Assembly (NCBI RefSeq): GCF_003386205.1
Contig: NZ_QRDY01000012.1
Location: 62,001-126,000, forward strand
Source: Cohnella lupini
GTDB taxonomy: Bacteria > Bacillota > Bacilli > Paenibacillales > Paenibacillaceae
Length of the DNA stretch: 64,000 nt
Direction of reading: 5' to 3'
Part shown: positions 9,277 to 17,695 of the stretch, one piece after another
Numbering within the stretch: the stretch's first letter is position 1
Layout of the letters: every line of letters starts with the position of its first letter
Translations under genes and position numbers: made by a program
The notes under the pieces: generated by a model
The model's database searches: none
What the model saw: the letters and a program-made list of their open reading frames with translations, nothing else
What the model was told of the DNA's origin: nothing

Positions 9277-9663
9277 ATGGGGCAACTCGTATGCGGCGGC
9301 GCCTCGCTGCAGTGCTCGTTCGGGCTTGCTCCCGGCATGCTCAACGTACTTCCGGCGAATCGGGTTCTGACGGCCATGCCCATCGCCAACATCATGGACA
9401 ACAAGCCGTTCGTGAACATCATGCCTTTCGGGATGTGCAATTCCATGGCTAATCCCGCGGTCGCTTCGGCGACGGCGGCGGCTTTAGGAGCGCTCACCCC
9501 AATGCCCTGCACGCCCGTTATCGCCGCGCCTTGGGTTCCCGGCTCGCCTACGGTGCTCGTATCCAACATGCCCGCCTTGAACAATTCTTCCAAGTGCATG
9601 TGCAACTTCGGCGGCGTCATTCAGATCGCTAATCCTGGACAGATGACCATACAGGTGCCATAA
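9277..9663 (+). CDS. PAAR-like protein (DUF4280 family), candidate spike tip
   Basis: 128 residues preceded by GGAGGAAGG. The sequence is rich in Gly, Pro, Met and Cys with the N-terminal signature MGQLVCGGASLQCSFG and a second Cys-containing block NSSKCMCNFGGVIQIANPG, as in the DUF4280 PAAR-like family. These small beta-cone proteins cap the spike of contractile injection systems (the Afp10/Pvc10 position) and often carry or recruit effectors. Here the gene is not in its usual place between gp25 and baseplate J. It lies on the opposite strand, and the next ORF starts two bases after its stop, so translation is probably coupled to the MORN protein. That makes the MORN protein a candidate cargo, chaperone or anchor for this tip. 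Confidence 0.8.
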   Translation: MGQLVCGGASLQCSFGLAPGMLNVLPANRVLTAMPIANIMDNKPFVNIMPFGMCNSMANPAVASATAAALGALTPMPCTPVIAAPWVPGSPTVLVSNMPALNNSSKCMCNFGGVIQIANPGQMTIQVP

Positions 9664-9664
9664 G

Positions 9665-11554
9665 ATGATCGAATCCATATTAAAGCCGTTTATCAAGCCC
9701 GTTCAGAGAATGGTCATCATGCCTCTCAAGAGGGCGAAAACACTTCCCAAAATCCTTCTGAAGGCGTTAGTCAGATGGATGAAAAGCATCATGGGCGGCA
9801 AGCTACGCTCGTTGGACAACTATTGGAAGCTCGGTTCCTTTTACATCGCGAAGAAGCTGTTCGTCATCATCCTCCTGCTGACGTTGGTCATTATTTTCTT
9901 CGGCTTCATTCGCCCCCCCAAGTTCGTCGACAAGTGGTTCGCGCGCACGCCTAAGATTGAAGCCTCGGCCGCTATGGCAAAAGGGTTTACCGGCCAGGCC
10001 AAGATCGTCGACGAAGCGGGTAACCTCGTTTATCAGGGGCCTTTGGAAAACGGTCAATTTTCCGGCGCGGGCAAGCAGTTCGCGGCCGACGGCACTCTGC
10101 TCTACATAGGCGATTTCAGCCAAGGCTTAAAGGCCGGCAAAGGCGAGCTGTACAACGCGGAGGGCGTATTGCTCTATCGCGGTGAATTCGCGGCCGACCA
10201 ATATGCAGGCGCCGGCGTATTATACAAACCGGACGGATCGATTCTCTACGAGGGCGATTTTGCCGGAGGCAAGTACGAAGGCAATGGCACGCTGTACGTC
10301 TCGGAGGGAATCCCGCAATATACCGGCGCTTTCGTAGCCGGCGTGTATCAAGGGGAAGGAAAGCTGAACAATAATGCCGGCAAGCTCGTCTACGAGGGCG
10401 GGTTTAACGGGGGCAAATACGAGGGTACGGGTAAGCTTTACGGAGAAGACGGCACTTTGCAGTTCGAGGGTCAATTTCTCGGAGGCGCCTTATCCGGCGA
10501 AGGTACGGAATACTATCCGTCAGGCGTCGCTAAATATAAAGGCGCGTTTCTGTTAGGCGGTTATCACGGCATCGGTTCGTTATTGAACGAACAAGGCGTC
10601 GTTCTGTATGCCGGCAATTTCGTCGGCGGCATTAAGGACGGCGACGGTCAGACTTTCAGCCCGGAAGGCATCGCCTTGTACGCCGGTAAGTTTAAGTCCG
10701 ATAAGTACGAAGGCGTCGGCACTTTGTTGGATGCGGACGGCGGCACGGTATATAAAGGTTATTTCCGTAACGGCGATATCTACGTTCAAGGGTTCCTAGG
10801 GCTCGCTATGCCTAAGCTGCAGGAGCTGCTCGGACCTCCCGACGCATTACCGGCGGTGGAGGAAGAACCGGTTCTCCCCGAAGAAGAGGGAACCGTCGAG
10901 TTGCCGGTGGATCCGGTAGCGGAAGGTGCGGAAGGCGGCGGCGAAACGGCAACGGAAACCGACTCGGAAACTGCAACGCCTCCCGAATCGGAGGCACCGA
11001 CTGGCGAGACTGCGGACGGCGGTAATACCGATGCCGTTGATCCCGGTGCGGGGACGACTCCGGAAACAGGCTCCGAGCCCGACCCGGCTGCGAACGAGAC
11101 GGCGGAATCGGCGACTGAGACAACGGAAACGGAAACGAAGACTCCTCCGCCTGCCGCCGAGACGACCGTTGTCTCGCGCGACCCCGTCGAGAAACGGATC
11201 AAAGTATTGGCCCCGTTGCCAGGCGAAAGCGATCCGATGCTTGAAGGTTTACAAGAAGAACCTATCGATCTTCCTGTGGAATTCACTTATGCCGCACATC
11301 AAATCTCCTTCAAGCTGAAAGCGGACGAAGATAATCCCGAAGCGTTCGCCGTCACCGAGATCAACACTTGGAACAAAGCGGTATTAACGCAACTTGCTGA
11401 ATTGATCAAGAAGAACAATCTTCAAGGAATCAAGGAAACACTCGAAGGCAACAAATACGAGATGACCTACGGTTGGAACGGCGCCTTGTTCGTCTTTACT
11501 TACAACAAAGACGTCCCCGTCCGTTTATCAGTGAGTCCGTTAGTTACGGAGTAA
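9665..11554 (+). CDS. Membrane-anchored MORN-repeat protein paired with the PAAR-like tip
   Basis: 629 residues; the ATG lies directly after the TAA of the PAAR-like gene. A basic amphipathic N-terminus (1-60) is followed by one hydrophobic helix (about 64-82). About twelve MORN-type repeats of 22-24 residues follow (about 105-380; for example GKYEGTGKLYGEDGTLQFEG). Next is a long acidic linker rich in Glu, Thr and Pro (about 390-510), then a folded-looking C-terminal domain (515-629; NTWNKAVLTQLAELIKKNNL). MORN repeats form elongated beta-sheets that can bind lipid or protein. Inference: it is either a membrane dock for the injection apparatus or an effector loaded on the tip. No catalytic motif is seen. 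Bacterial MORN_2/YwqK-like antitoxin repeats look similar, so a toxin-binding role is an alternative. Confidence 0.75.
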   Translation: MIESILKPFIKPVQRMVIMPLKRAKTLPKILLKALVRWMKSIMGGKLRSLDNYWKLGSFYIAKKLFVIILLLTLVIIFFGFIRPPKFVDKWFARTPKIEASAAMAKGFTGQAKIVDEAGNLVYQGPLENGQFSGAGKQFAADGTLLYIGDFSQGLKAGKGELYNAEGVLLYRGEFAADQYAGAGVLYKPDGSILYEGDFAGGKYEGNGTLYVSEGIPQYTGAFVAGVYQGEGKLNNNAGKLVYEGGFNGGKYEGTGKLYGEDGTLQFEGQFLGGALSGEGTEYYPSGVAKYKGAFLLGGYHGIGSLLNEQGVVLYAGNFVGGIKDGDGQTFSPEGIALYAGKFKSDKYEGVGTLLDADGGTVYKGYFRNGDIYVQGFLGLAMPKLQELLGPPDALPAVEEEPVLPEEEGTVELPVDPVAEGAEGGGETATETDSETATPPESEAPTGETADGGNTDAVDPGAGTTPETGSEPDPAANETAESATETTETETKTPPPAAETTVVSRDPVEKRIKVLAPLPGESDPMLEGLQEEPIDLPVEFTYAAHQISFKLKADEDNPEAFAVTEINTWNKAVLTQLAELIKKNNLQGIKETLEGNKYEMTYGWNGALFVFTYNKDVPVRLSVSPLVTE

Positions 11555-11601
11555 CTTAACCTCCAGGCTCAATATCGATAACTTCTACGCGCGTGAAGAA
11601 C

Positions 11602-11645
11602 ACCGCCTCGATTCCTCTTAGGAATTCGGGCGGTTATTTTTTATA
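11602..11645 (+). terminator. Rho-independent terminator after the MORN gene
   Basis: ACCGCC (11602-11607) pairs with GGCGGT (11629-11634), enclosing a second stem ATTCCT/AGGAAT, and is followed by TATTTTTTA. It is 48 bases beyond the MORN stop codon. Confidence 0.75.
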
Positions 11646-11684
11646 GGTGGAGATTCGGTCGAATAAAACCTTCAAGTCTTAGTA

Positions 11685-11937
11685 CGATTTGGTTACTATC
11701 TTGGCTCGATTCGACCGTCAGCGGTTGGAGATAGTCCACTTTCGTTACTATCTCGGTTTAATTCGATCGCGGCGGGTGGAGATAGTACGATTTGGTTACT
11801 ATCTTGGCTCGATTCGACCGTCAGCGGTTGGAGATAGTCCACTTTCGTTACTATCTCGGTTCGATTCGACTGCGGCGGGTGGAGATAGTACGATTTGGTT
11901 ACTATCTTGCTTCGATTCGACTGCGGCGGGCAGTTAG
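11685..11937. repeat. Intergenic hairpin array A, about 51-bp period, five units
   Basis: Most of the 452-base gap 11555-12007 is this array. The core TTACTATCT recurs with starts near 11693, 11745, 11796, 11848 and 11899, so spacing is 51-52 bases. Two unit types alternate (with TTGGTTACTATCTTGG or TTCGTTACTATCTCGG). Each unit carries AGATAGT a short distance from ACTATCT, an inverted repeat able to form a hairpin. The open plus-strand frame across it comes from the period being close to a multiple of three; it has no ribosome binding site and I do not call it a gene. Confidence 0.8.
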
Positions 11938-12007
11938 CTAACTTTCTTAGTTAATTCGCCTCCTGTTCTCACCTCGATCATATTTGCTTCCGCGAGGCCT
12001 CGCGGCA

Positions 12008-12208
12008 CTAATCGTAGCTGCGAGGTCCCCTACTCGAATCGCTCGAATTCTCCGCAATCTTCCTGACGTCGAACAGCTCGCTTCTGAGACTCCTGATCTC
12101 TTCGGCCATAGTCGATATAACCGTAAGTAAACCGATTCCCATTATCAAAGTAACAAGCCCTATGATCGAGAACGAGAATGAATGCAGGAGCTCGAAAACG
12201 ATCAGCAT
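12008..12208 (-). CDS. Small membrane protein with coiled-coil tail
   Basis: 66 residues: one or two hydrophobic segments (FELLHSFSFSIIGLVTLIMG) followed by a charged helical segment (MAEEIRSLRSELFDVRKIAE) and a Ser/Arg tail. The shape resembles small membrane-curvature or divisome-type proteins, but I recognise no family. The ATG overlaps the TGA of a 24-codon ORF (ATGCTGA), and CGGAGC precedes it closely, so translation may be coupled. It lies between array A and the acidic protein gene in an otherwise gene-poor part of the injection-system region. An overlapping alternative frame starting TTG at 12221 lacks any domain-like pattern and was set aside. Confidence 0.5.
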   Translation of the reverse strand: MLIVFELLHSFSFSIIGLVTLIMGIGLLTVISTMAEEIRSLRSELFDVRKIAENSSDSSRGPRSYD

Positions 12209-12276
12209 GCTCCGATAACAATCAGAATAATCGCGTAAAACTTTGGCTTTGAATCATTTAAGTACACGGATTTCAT
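12202..12276 (-). CDS. Tiny hydrophobic ORF coupled to the small membrane protein
   Basis: 24 codons reading MKSVYLNDSKPKFYAIILIV and four more residues. GGGGGG stands directly before the ATG at 12276, which is too close, but is well spaced for the in-frame GTG at 12267. Its TGA overlaps the next ATG as ATGCTGA. The C-terminal half is hydrophobic enough for a membrane segment. Either it is a leader peptide that tunes translation of the 66-residue protein, or the two form a small membrane pair. Evidence is limited to start, spacing and overlap. Confidence 0.4.
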   Translation of the reverse strand: MKSVYLNDSKPKFYAIILIVIGAC

Positions 12277-12621
12277 CCCCCCACTATAAAAAGGCCTTTT
12301 CCTTTATATGTATTCAAGCCTAACAAAATATACATTCGAGCCGGACGCACCCGTTTCCTGTAATAAATCCCCTTATTTTTCCGTCGCGTATTGGCGTGTC
12401 GAGAAATCGACGGCATCCTAGCCCTGAATATCCGCTACTTTTCCCATTCGACCTTCATAGGAACATGTGACGTTATTACACGGATTTACTCGACTGCCCC
12501 CGCTTTCGAGTAAACAAGCCATTATACAACAAAATAACACCGTTGCCACATTTTGACTTTAGATATAACGTTGAATCTAGGGGATTGTCCCCTTAACATG
12601 ACCCCGGGAGGTTTTATCGAG
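12277..12621. other. Gene-free intergenic stretch with a small hairpin
   Basis: No convincing gene is seen in these 345 bases. The palindrome AAAAGGCCTTTT lies at its left end. Just before the acidic-protein gene, AGGGGA and TCCCCT form a short stem near 12579-12593, followed by the GGGAGG ribosome binding site near 12606. TTGACT at 12553 could be a -35 box, but no good -10 box lies 16-18 bases later. Confidence 0.4.
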
Positions 12622-12942
12622 ATGGATCAAGATGCCGAAGAAGTAGTAGTGTTAGACGAATTGGAAGCGGATGCAGAAGTAGAAGCGGTTGCCGAAGAAG
12701 TGGTCATCGTTGCGGATGAAGTCGAGATCGTGGCAGAAGAAGTTGAAGTCGTAGAAGCAAGCGCGGATGAGGAAGTAGTCGTCGAAGAAGCTTCCGAAGA
12801 AGTAACGGCCGAAGCGGCTGAAGAAGTTGCGGAAGCGGAAGCAGAGGAAGTGACTGCTGAAGCCGAAGCGGATGAGCCGGCGTTGGCGGAAGTTGCCGCC
12901 CATGAATCCGAATCTTCCGACTCGGAGTCGGTCGCTGACTAA
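12622..12942 (+). CDS. Extremely acidic low-complexity protein
   Basis: 106 residues from the ATG at 12622, placed 10 bases after GGGAGG; the longer frame starting TTG at 12553 has no ribosome binding site. The protein is built almost entirely of Glu, Ala, Val and Asp in AEEV/VEVVEA-like repeats. It has no Lys, Arg, Gly, Asn, Cys or aromatic residue and ends in a Ser/Glu tail (HESESSDSESVAD). It cannot have an ordinary hydrophobic core with aromatics and may be disordered or a charged helix. It sits on the plus strand opposite the injection-system operon, with a hairpin directly downstream. Possible roles (charged cargo, DNA or cation mimic, assembly chaperone) are speculative. Confidence 0.6.
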   Translation: MDQDAEEVVVLDELEADAEVEAVAEEVVIVADEVEIVAEEVEVVEASADEEVVVEEASEEVTAEAAEEVAEAEAEEVTAEAEADEPALAEVAAHESESSDSESVAD

Positions 12943-12964
12943 TTATTCATTCATCCGATAATTT

Positions 12965-13009
12965 AAGGGGCTTTCCGCTAGGTCGTTAAGACCGTTGGGA
13001 AAGCCCCTT
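12965..13009. terminator. Perfect 12-bp hairpin between convergent genes
   Basis: AAGGGGCTTTCC (12965-12976) pairs with GGAAAGCCCCTT (12998-13009), with a smaller GGTC/GACC stem in the loop. It lies between the end of the plus-strand acidic gene and the end of the minus-strand baseplate operon. No long T-run follows on either strand, so its strength as a terminator is uncertain. Confidence 0.55.
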
Positions 13010-13040
13010 GCCATGGATGATGGGTGCGGTGCCTATCTTT

Positions 13041-13712
13041 TTACGAGCGGCTGCGAACAAAGCTTCGCAGCGCCCATTTGCGCTCATGCCGCTTCATATA
13101 TTTGGGCAACGATCGGTATAGCTGACGGCATTCTTTGAAAGCTAACGCAGCGTCTTCCGATTTACCCAACCCGGCGTACACCAAGCCTAACCTGTAATAA
13201 GCCTCGCAGGAAGACGAATTTACTTCCTTGAATTGTTGAAGGTAAGCGATGGCTTTAACGGGATCCGACTTCGAATAGGATTCGGCAAGCCTCAAGTACG
13301 GTTGGCCGTATTTGACTCTCGGGCTGATGGCTAACGCCAGCTTCATTTCCCTCTCGCCGTTCTCCAGATGTCCGAGCGCCAGATCGCACGTTCCCAGGTC
13401 GCTCCAATACTCGGCGGAATGCTCCATCTGAGTCTCGATTCCAAGCAGAATCTCGCGTGCCTGAGCGTACTTCCCGTTCTCGATAAGCAATCTGGCGAGT
13501 TCGGATTTAGCCGATACGTCATGAGGGCTCAAATGCAGATGACGTTTCCACTTCGAAATCGAATTACGTCTGCGCAGCGGTTTCACGAGACTGGGAGATA
13601 ACCCGATAAACCGGCGCTCCAGCACGTAAATGATGACAAGAAGGACTATTATCGCTACTAAGGGACTTCCGAATAACCACGTCAGGCCGATGAACAGCAA
13701 TATTTTACTCAC
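13041..13712 (-). CDS. Membrane-anchored TPR protein at the end of the injection-system operon
   Basis: 223 residues with a GTG start 12 bases after GGAGG. Two hydrophobic stretches at the N-terminus (3-31) form a membrane hairpin or anchor. A basic segment (RRRNSISKWKRHLHL) is followed by four to five TPR units (about 65-205; for example AEYWSDLGTCDLALGHLENG and EAYYRLGLVYAGLGKSEDAA). TPR domains dock partner proteins, so this may tether or assemble baseplate parts at the membrane. It is the last gene of the minus-strand run, 108 bases after the YFYGKLL-type gene, and no enzyme motif is seen. Confidence 0.7.
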   Translation of the reverse strand: MSKILLFIGLTWLFGSPLVAIIVLLVIIYVLERRFIGLSPSLVKPLRRRNSISKWKRHLHLSPHDVSAKSELARLLIENGKYAQAREILLGIETQMEHSAEYWSDLGTCDLALGHLENGEREMKLALAISPRVKYGQPYLRLAESYSKSDPVKAIAYLQQFKEVNSSSCEAYYRLGLVYAGLGKSEDAALAFKECRQLYRSLPKYMKRHERKWALRSFVRSRS

Positions 13713-13820
13713 TTGGGCACCATGCCTCCATTCCCCTCTATATTTCCGACGGTCACGATAGCCATGGTGCCTGTATCTCTAATCGGGTGCCGACATCTGC
13801 GGCACCTCTCGGCTTCAGAC

Positions 13821-15473
13821 CTATTCGGCTGTTGCGGCTGCTTCGTTCAGAGCTTCGCTTATCCCCGACACGACGATATTCGAGCCGTCCTCAAGCTTTT
13901 TGAATGCCCACCAACGCACTCTTAGCAAGATCGCTTCGGTTCCGCCGGACAGCTTCATACCGATGCGAAAACACCCCTTTTCGGGATAGATCAACGTACC
14001 GAAAGTAATATTCGGAAGTACGGCCTCGTATTCCGTATCCTTGAATACGTCCGAAGCTCCGAAATAAACCTTGGCCCCTCCGGAACCGACCGGAGCGTTA
14101 GGATCGGGAATTTCCTCCAAGCCGACCACGACGGTAACTTGCCCCTCTCCGAGACCATGCATTATTTCTTCGGTAACGTAGTTCCTTTTTCCTCTCGAGA
14201 AAAATCTTAATCCCGATTTATCTTGCTTTTCCAGAGGAATGTCGACGGTTCCGGTAGAAATTTCGTCTTTAATCGTCTGCGGCTTAGGAATTCCAAGCTT
14301 GAAATCGAACGCGTTTCGTTCCGGATGGTATACGACGTCAAGCTCCGGCTTGCTGCCGAAATCCAAATCGTACGCTTGCGACTCGGCGTAAAATCGATTC
14401 GATGCCGCTGTACGTCCGTTTCGGGAAACCCGATGCATCAGTGACGCATTCGGAATATATTCGTCGAACGGTACCCGCTCCACCTGCTCGATCATATAAG
14501 TCGGTCCTAACTGCAGCAAACCGATCTTCGCCAAGCACACGTTCTGGTCCCCGTAACCTTCTGCGGCTTGGTCAAGGGAACGCTCGTACCAATCCTTCAG
14601 TATCCGCTCCGCAACCGGCTGGGTGATGATATCGACGGAATGGCTTACCGTCTGATCCAACGGAATCCGGTTATCTCCGACGTACAACTCCGTCGCTCCC
14701 GGATTCAGCGTCAGCCTGCCGATCGTCCCCGGACGATCCTGAACCTTGACGCTATAAGACAGACGGTATTCCGTATCTTGCTTGTCGCCCGGCTCCAGGA
14801 AACGAACGGAATTCCCCTCTTTGCCCAAAGCATCGAAGCCGTCGGCCGCATATTCGAATGCAAGAGATACTCGAGGCGTTTGCAACGTTTTCTCGACGAT
14901 AAGTGTTACGTCGACGACATCGCCAGGATTCGCGTATTTAGGCATCCTCTGCGTGACGCGGACATCGTTATCCTGATAAAGGGTTACGATATCCTCCATT
15001 AAACCGCCATGCTCGAAAGACAACGGCGAAGGAGCTTCTTCCTTAACGTATAAGCGGTAACTTTCCAAGAAACGGTTGTACTCGCTCGTCTCTTCGCCGC
15101 GAACCGAGGAGTTTCCGACCGAATGTACGGGCTCGCGCCCCTTTTCGTCATAAGCGACGTAAAGGTATACGTTCTTCTTGTACTCGTTGTTCGTGAATCC
15201 GTCTATCATCGATAGCTTCAGCGTCACCGGAGCCGATACGACGATTTCCCGACCAAGGTAATCGATGGCGACTCCCATTTCCACCGTAACCGTTTTGTCG
15301 TCCACCGCGACGACTTGCATTCCGGCCACGACTCCGCTGCCGAATAGAAGACGATTAAGCAGCCTGCGCTTGTCGTTAAAATACTTTTGCTCCGATTCGA
15401 AGTCCCGCACCGTCAGCAATTTTCCGTAAAAATACCTGTTTCTCTCGAATGGAAACATCCTCGCCTTTTTCAC
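13821..15473 (-). CDS. Injection-system-associated YFYGKLL-type protein
   Basis: 550 residues; GTG start seven bases after GGAGG. The N-terminus RNRYFYGKLLTVRDFESEQK and the following NDKRRLLNRLLFGSGVVAG match a conserved opening that I associate with proteins encoded beside baseplate genes of eCIS-type loci. The rest is beta-rich: a C-terminal segment with VYFGASDVFKDTEYEAVLP and a final RVRWWAFKKLED. No enzyme motif is visible. It follows the gpI-like tail protein in the run, so a baseplate periphery or tail-fibre-like role is reasonable but not shown. It could replace the missing Afp13 fibre. Confidence 0.6.
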   Translation of the reverse strand: MKKARMFPFERNRYFYGKLLTVRDFESEQKYFNDKRRLLNRLLFGSGVVAGMQVVAVDDKTVTVEMGVAIDYLGREIVVSAPVTLKLSMIDGFTNNEYKKNVYLYVAYDEKGREPVHSVGNSSVRGEETSEYNRFLESYRLYVKEEAPSPLSFEHGGLMEDIVTLYQDNDVRVTQRMPKYANPGDVVDVTLIVEKTLQTPRVSLAFEYAADGFDALGKEGNSVRFLEPGDKQDTEYRLSYSVKVQDRPGTIGRLTLNPGATELYVGDNRIPLDQTVSHSVDIITQPVAERILKDWYERSLDQAAEGYGDQNVCLAKIGLLQLGPTYMIEQVERVPFDEYIPNASLMHRVSRNGRTAASNRFYAESQAYDLDFGSKPELDVVYHPERNAFDFKLGIPKPQTIKDEISTGTVDIPLEKQDKSGLRFFSRGKRNYVTEEIMHGLGEGQVTVVVGLEEIPDPNAPVGSGGAKVYFGASDVFKDTEYEAVLPNITFGTLIYPEKGCFRIGMKLSGGTEAILLRVRWWAFKKLEDGSNIVVSGISEALNEAAATAE

Positions 15474-15549
15474 CGGAAACCCTCCTTTAATGATCGAACA
15501 TGCGGTACTCGCATATGCGGCTTGTCATCCCGTCTTCCTGCCATTCCCG

Positions 15550-17661
15550 TCATTCCAACTCGGAATCCATTCCTAACCGCGTATGCGCGTCCATTCTTCC
15601 GTCCATGTCCAGATCCACGATTAACGTGTCGTTAGGCATGTTCCTATCCGCGTGAAGCGTGAACAGGGATGGCTCGGCAAGCACGGTATTGATGCCTAGA
15701 TAAGTATGTAAATCGAGATACATCCAAGGCTGCAGCCATACGATTCTCGCTTCCGTGAAAGCGGGCTTATGCTCCTCGATAAGTCCCCGAAGCAGCACTC
15801 TTTCTTTGTCCGACTGCGCTTGGCCCTGATCGAGCAACACGGTAAACGTGTGCGGACTCTCGCTATATAGCCGGTCCGTCAACCATCGTAATTCCGCGTT
15901 ATCCCTCATCGCCTTGAACTGGAACGATTCCACGATAATCGGCGGCTTGCCGGTGTACGTCTCGACGAGCTTCTCGATGCCCCTTCTCGTCCCCCTATAG
16001 CGATACAGCTCCGGCGCCGAACGGATCAGCCTGCGAACCGTCTCGTCTCGCCAGTGCTCGTCGCTATCGAGACCAAGCCAAGAGCCTAGCCATCGAAGCT
16101 GCTTGCCATGAATGCGCTCGCGATCGAACTGCATGGACATTCCGTCGATTTGCTCCTCCAAGCTATCGAACAGCGTCCCGAAGAGGGATAGATATCTCGC
16201 CAGGAAATCCCGGCTGCTCTCTTCTTCCTGATAAACGGCCGGCAAATAAGAAAGCAATGTTTCCCGGGGGAAATAGACGCGTAGCCTTCGTAGCTGAGGC
16301 GTTTGCCTTTCGCTTCCGATCCATTCCACTTTCAGCCACATGTATCTGCCTTGCGCGCCGAAGAACAAGGCATCCAGGGGGTTAACGACCGGCGACGACC
16401 AGTAAGGCGCCAAACCCGCCAGCTTGTCCCTGAACGAATGATTATCCTCCGCGATCCAATCATCCACCTTCCACAAGCTTCCCTGCAGAGGGAGCAGCTC
16501 GGAATCCGAGCTAAAATAGGAAATCCGGATTTGCGTTCCGTCGGGAATGTCGGCATCCAAAGTAAACTTGTGCCACACCGTCTCCGCCTCGGCGCTATCG
16601 AATGCCTTGGATAACCATACCCCTTCCGGCGCCGCGCTGCCTTCCCACCCCATTGTCTGAGGCTGCAATTCGAGCACGGTGATCGTATGGGCTTCGCCGT
16701 TCCAAATGTACATCCGATCCTTGCCGTCGATAAGGATAGCGCTCGCTTTGCCCCTGAATCCGGCTACTCTGTCAAGCAGTTCGCCGTTCTCTCCGAAATG
16801 GACGATGAATCGATCATCCTCGTCTTCTTCGCCGATCGCGCGCGAATCCCCGATATAGATTTGCTTGCGGGAATCGACCCCCAGTCCGGCAAAATATAGC
16901 GGCGGCATGAGATAGCGATCCAGCTTCCGATTGGATTCACTAACGATGTACAACGCGCAAGTCAACGTTTCGAGTACGTAGAGATCGCCTTGAGGCGATA
17001 AGGACAGGAACTGGGTTCCCCTCCACAGATCCGGATTTATCGGAAGCTTCGCGGTGAAGCGTTCGTCCGTATACACGTCCGCAAGCGTTCCCGAGAGAGT
17101 GAGCCGGAGAAGCGCCAACTTCCGGAAACCCAACGAATCGATCGCCGTCGGTTCGTCCGTCGGCTGGCTCGGAGACACGATATACAATCCATCCTGATCC
17201 GATGCGATAGCCAACGGATGAAACGGAGCTTGATCCAGGAAGTGCCCTGCTCTTCGGAATCGAAGCTGTCCGTTGGCCATATCGAATGCGGATATGGACG
17301 GTTCCCCCGACGAATCCGCCACGAACAGAATGTCGCCGGATATCGCCAGCATCGCCGACGCCGTGAACAGATTGTGCCCGGGAACGAATAACCGCTCGTG
17401 ATGCTTGCTCCCCCGGTCGTACGTCCACAGATCGCCTTCCGCGTTAAGCAACACCAGATGCCCTTGAGAGCTGACGGCGAAGGAGGTAACTTCGCCCACG
17501 CCCTCCAGGCTTTCCAAATTCATCGTCTCGAGCACTCCGTACTTCTCTCCGCGCCGAATGGAGACGCCGTCCTCCGTCTCGAGATTACGGCTTACTCCCC
17601 GGCGCGACCAATGCTCCGGTTGATTCAACGAAAAATAAGTCGTTCCGCCTTCCACCTTCAT
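15550..17661 (-). CDS. Beta-propeller fused to phage tail protein I-like baseplate domain
   Basis: 703 residues. Residues about 50-330 show NHL/propeller-like blades (VTSFAVSSQGHLVLLNAEGD, KQIYIGDSRAIGEEDED). Residues about 330-470 are beta-rich, and about 480-620 carry the tail-protein domain of the TIGR02242 type (LSYLPAVYQEEESSRDFLAR, RRLIRSAPELYRYRGTRRGI). In contractile tails this gpI-like protein helps form the baseplate wedge together with the baseplate J proteins encoded just upstream. The ATG at 17661 directly abuts the GGGAGGAGGG, so the in-frame GTG at 17655 is better spaced and may be the true start. The propeller could bind a partner, sugar or membrane. Confidence 0.8.
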   Translation of the reverse strand: MKVEGGTTYFSLNQPEHWSRRGVSRNLETEDGVSIRRGEKYGVLETMNLESLEGVGEVTSFAVSSQGHLVLLNAEGDLWTYDRGSKHHERLFVPGHNLFTASAMLAISGDILFVADSSGEPSISAFDMANGQLRFRRAGHFLDQAPFHPLAIASDQDGLYIVSPSQPTDEPTAIDSLGFRKLALLRLTLSGTLADVYTDERFTAKLPINPDLWRGTQFLSLSPQGDLYVLETLTCALYIVSESNRKLDRYLMPPLYFAGLGVDSRKQIYIGDSRAIGEEDEDDRFIVHFGENGELLDRVAGFRGKASAILIDGKDRMYIWNGEAHTITVLELQPQTMGWEGSAAPEGVWLSKAFDSAEAETVWHKFTLDADIPDGTQIRISYFSSDSELLPLQGSLWKVDDWIAEDNHSFRDKLAGLAPYWSSPVVNPLDALFFGAQGRYMWLKVEWIGSERQTPQLRRLRVYFPRETLLSYLPAVYQEEESSRDFLARYLSLFGTLFDSLEEQIDGMSMQFDRERIHGKQLRWLGSWLGLDSDEHWRDETVRRLIRSAPELYRYRGTRRGIEKLVETYTGKPPIIVESFQFKAMRDNAELRWLTDRLYSESPHTFTVLLDQGQAQSDKERVLLRGLIEEHKPAFTEARIVWLQPWMYLDLHTYLGINTVLAEPSLFTLHADRNMPNDTLIVDLDMDGRMDAHTRLGMDSELE

Positions 17662-17695
17662 CCCTCCTCCCGGACTCTATCGCGCGGCTATCATC

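Noticed and set aside
10786-11286. Ser/Val/Pro-rich minus-strand frame of 166 codons
   Set aside because: Antisense shadow of the acidic linker of the MORN protein.
11689-11937. 82-codon frame across array A
   Set aside because: Open only because the repeat unit is near 51 bases; no ribosome binding site; translated repeats have no protein-like pattern.
11685-11937. CRISPR array
   Set aside because: Repeats and spacers are not separable as in CRISPR, spacers are themselves repeated, and no cas genes are present.
12652-12903. Phe/Arg-rich minus-strand frame
   Set aside because: Shadow of the Glu/Val-rich acidic gene; no ribosome binding site.
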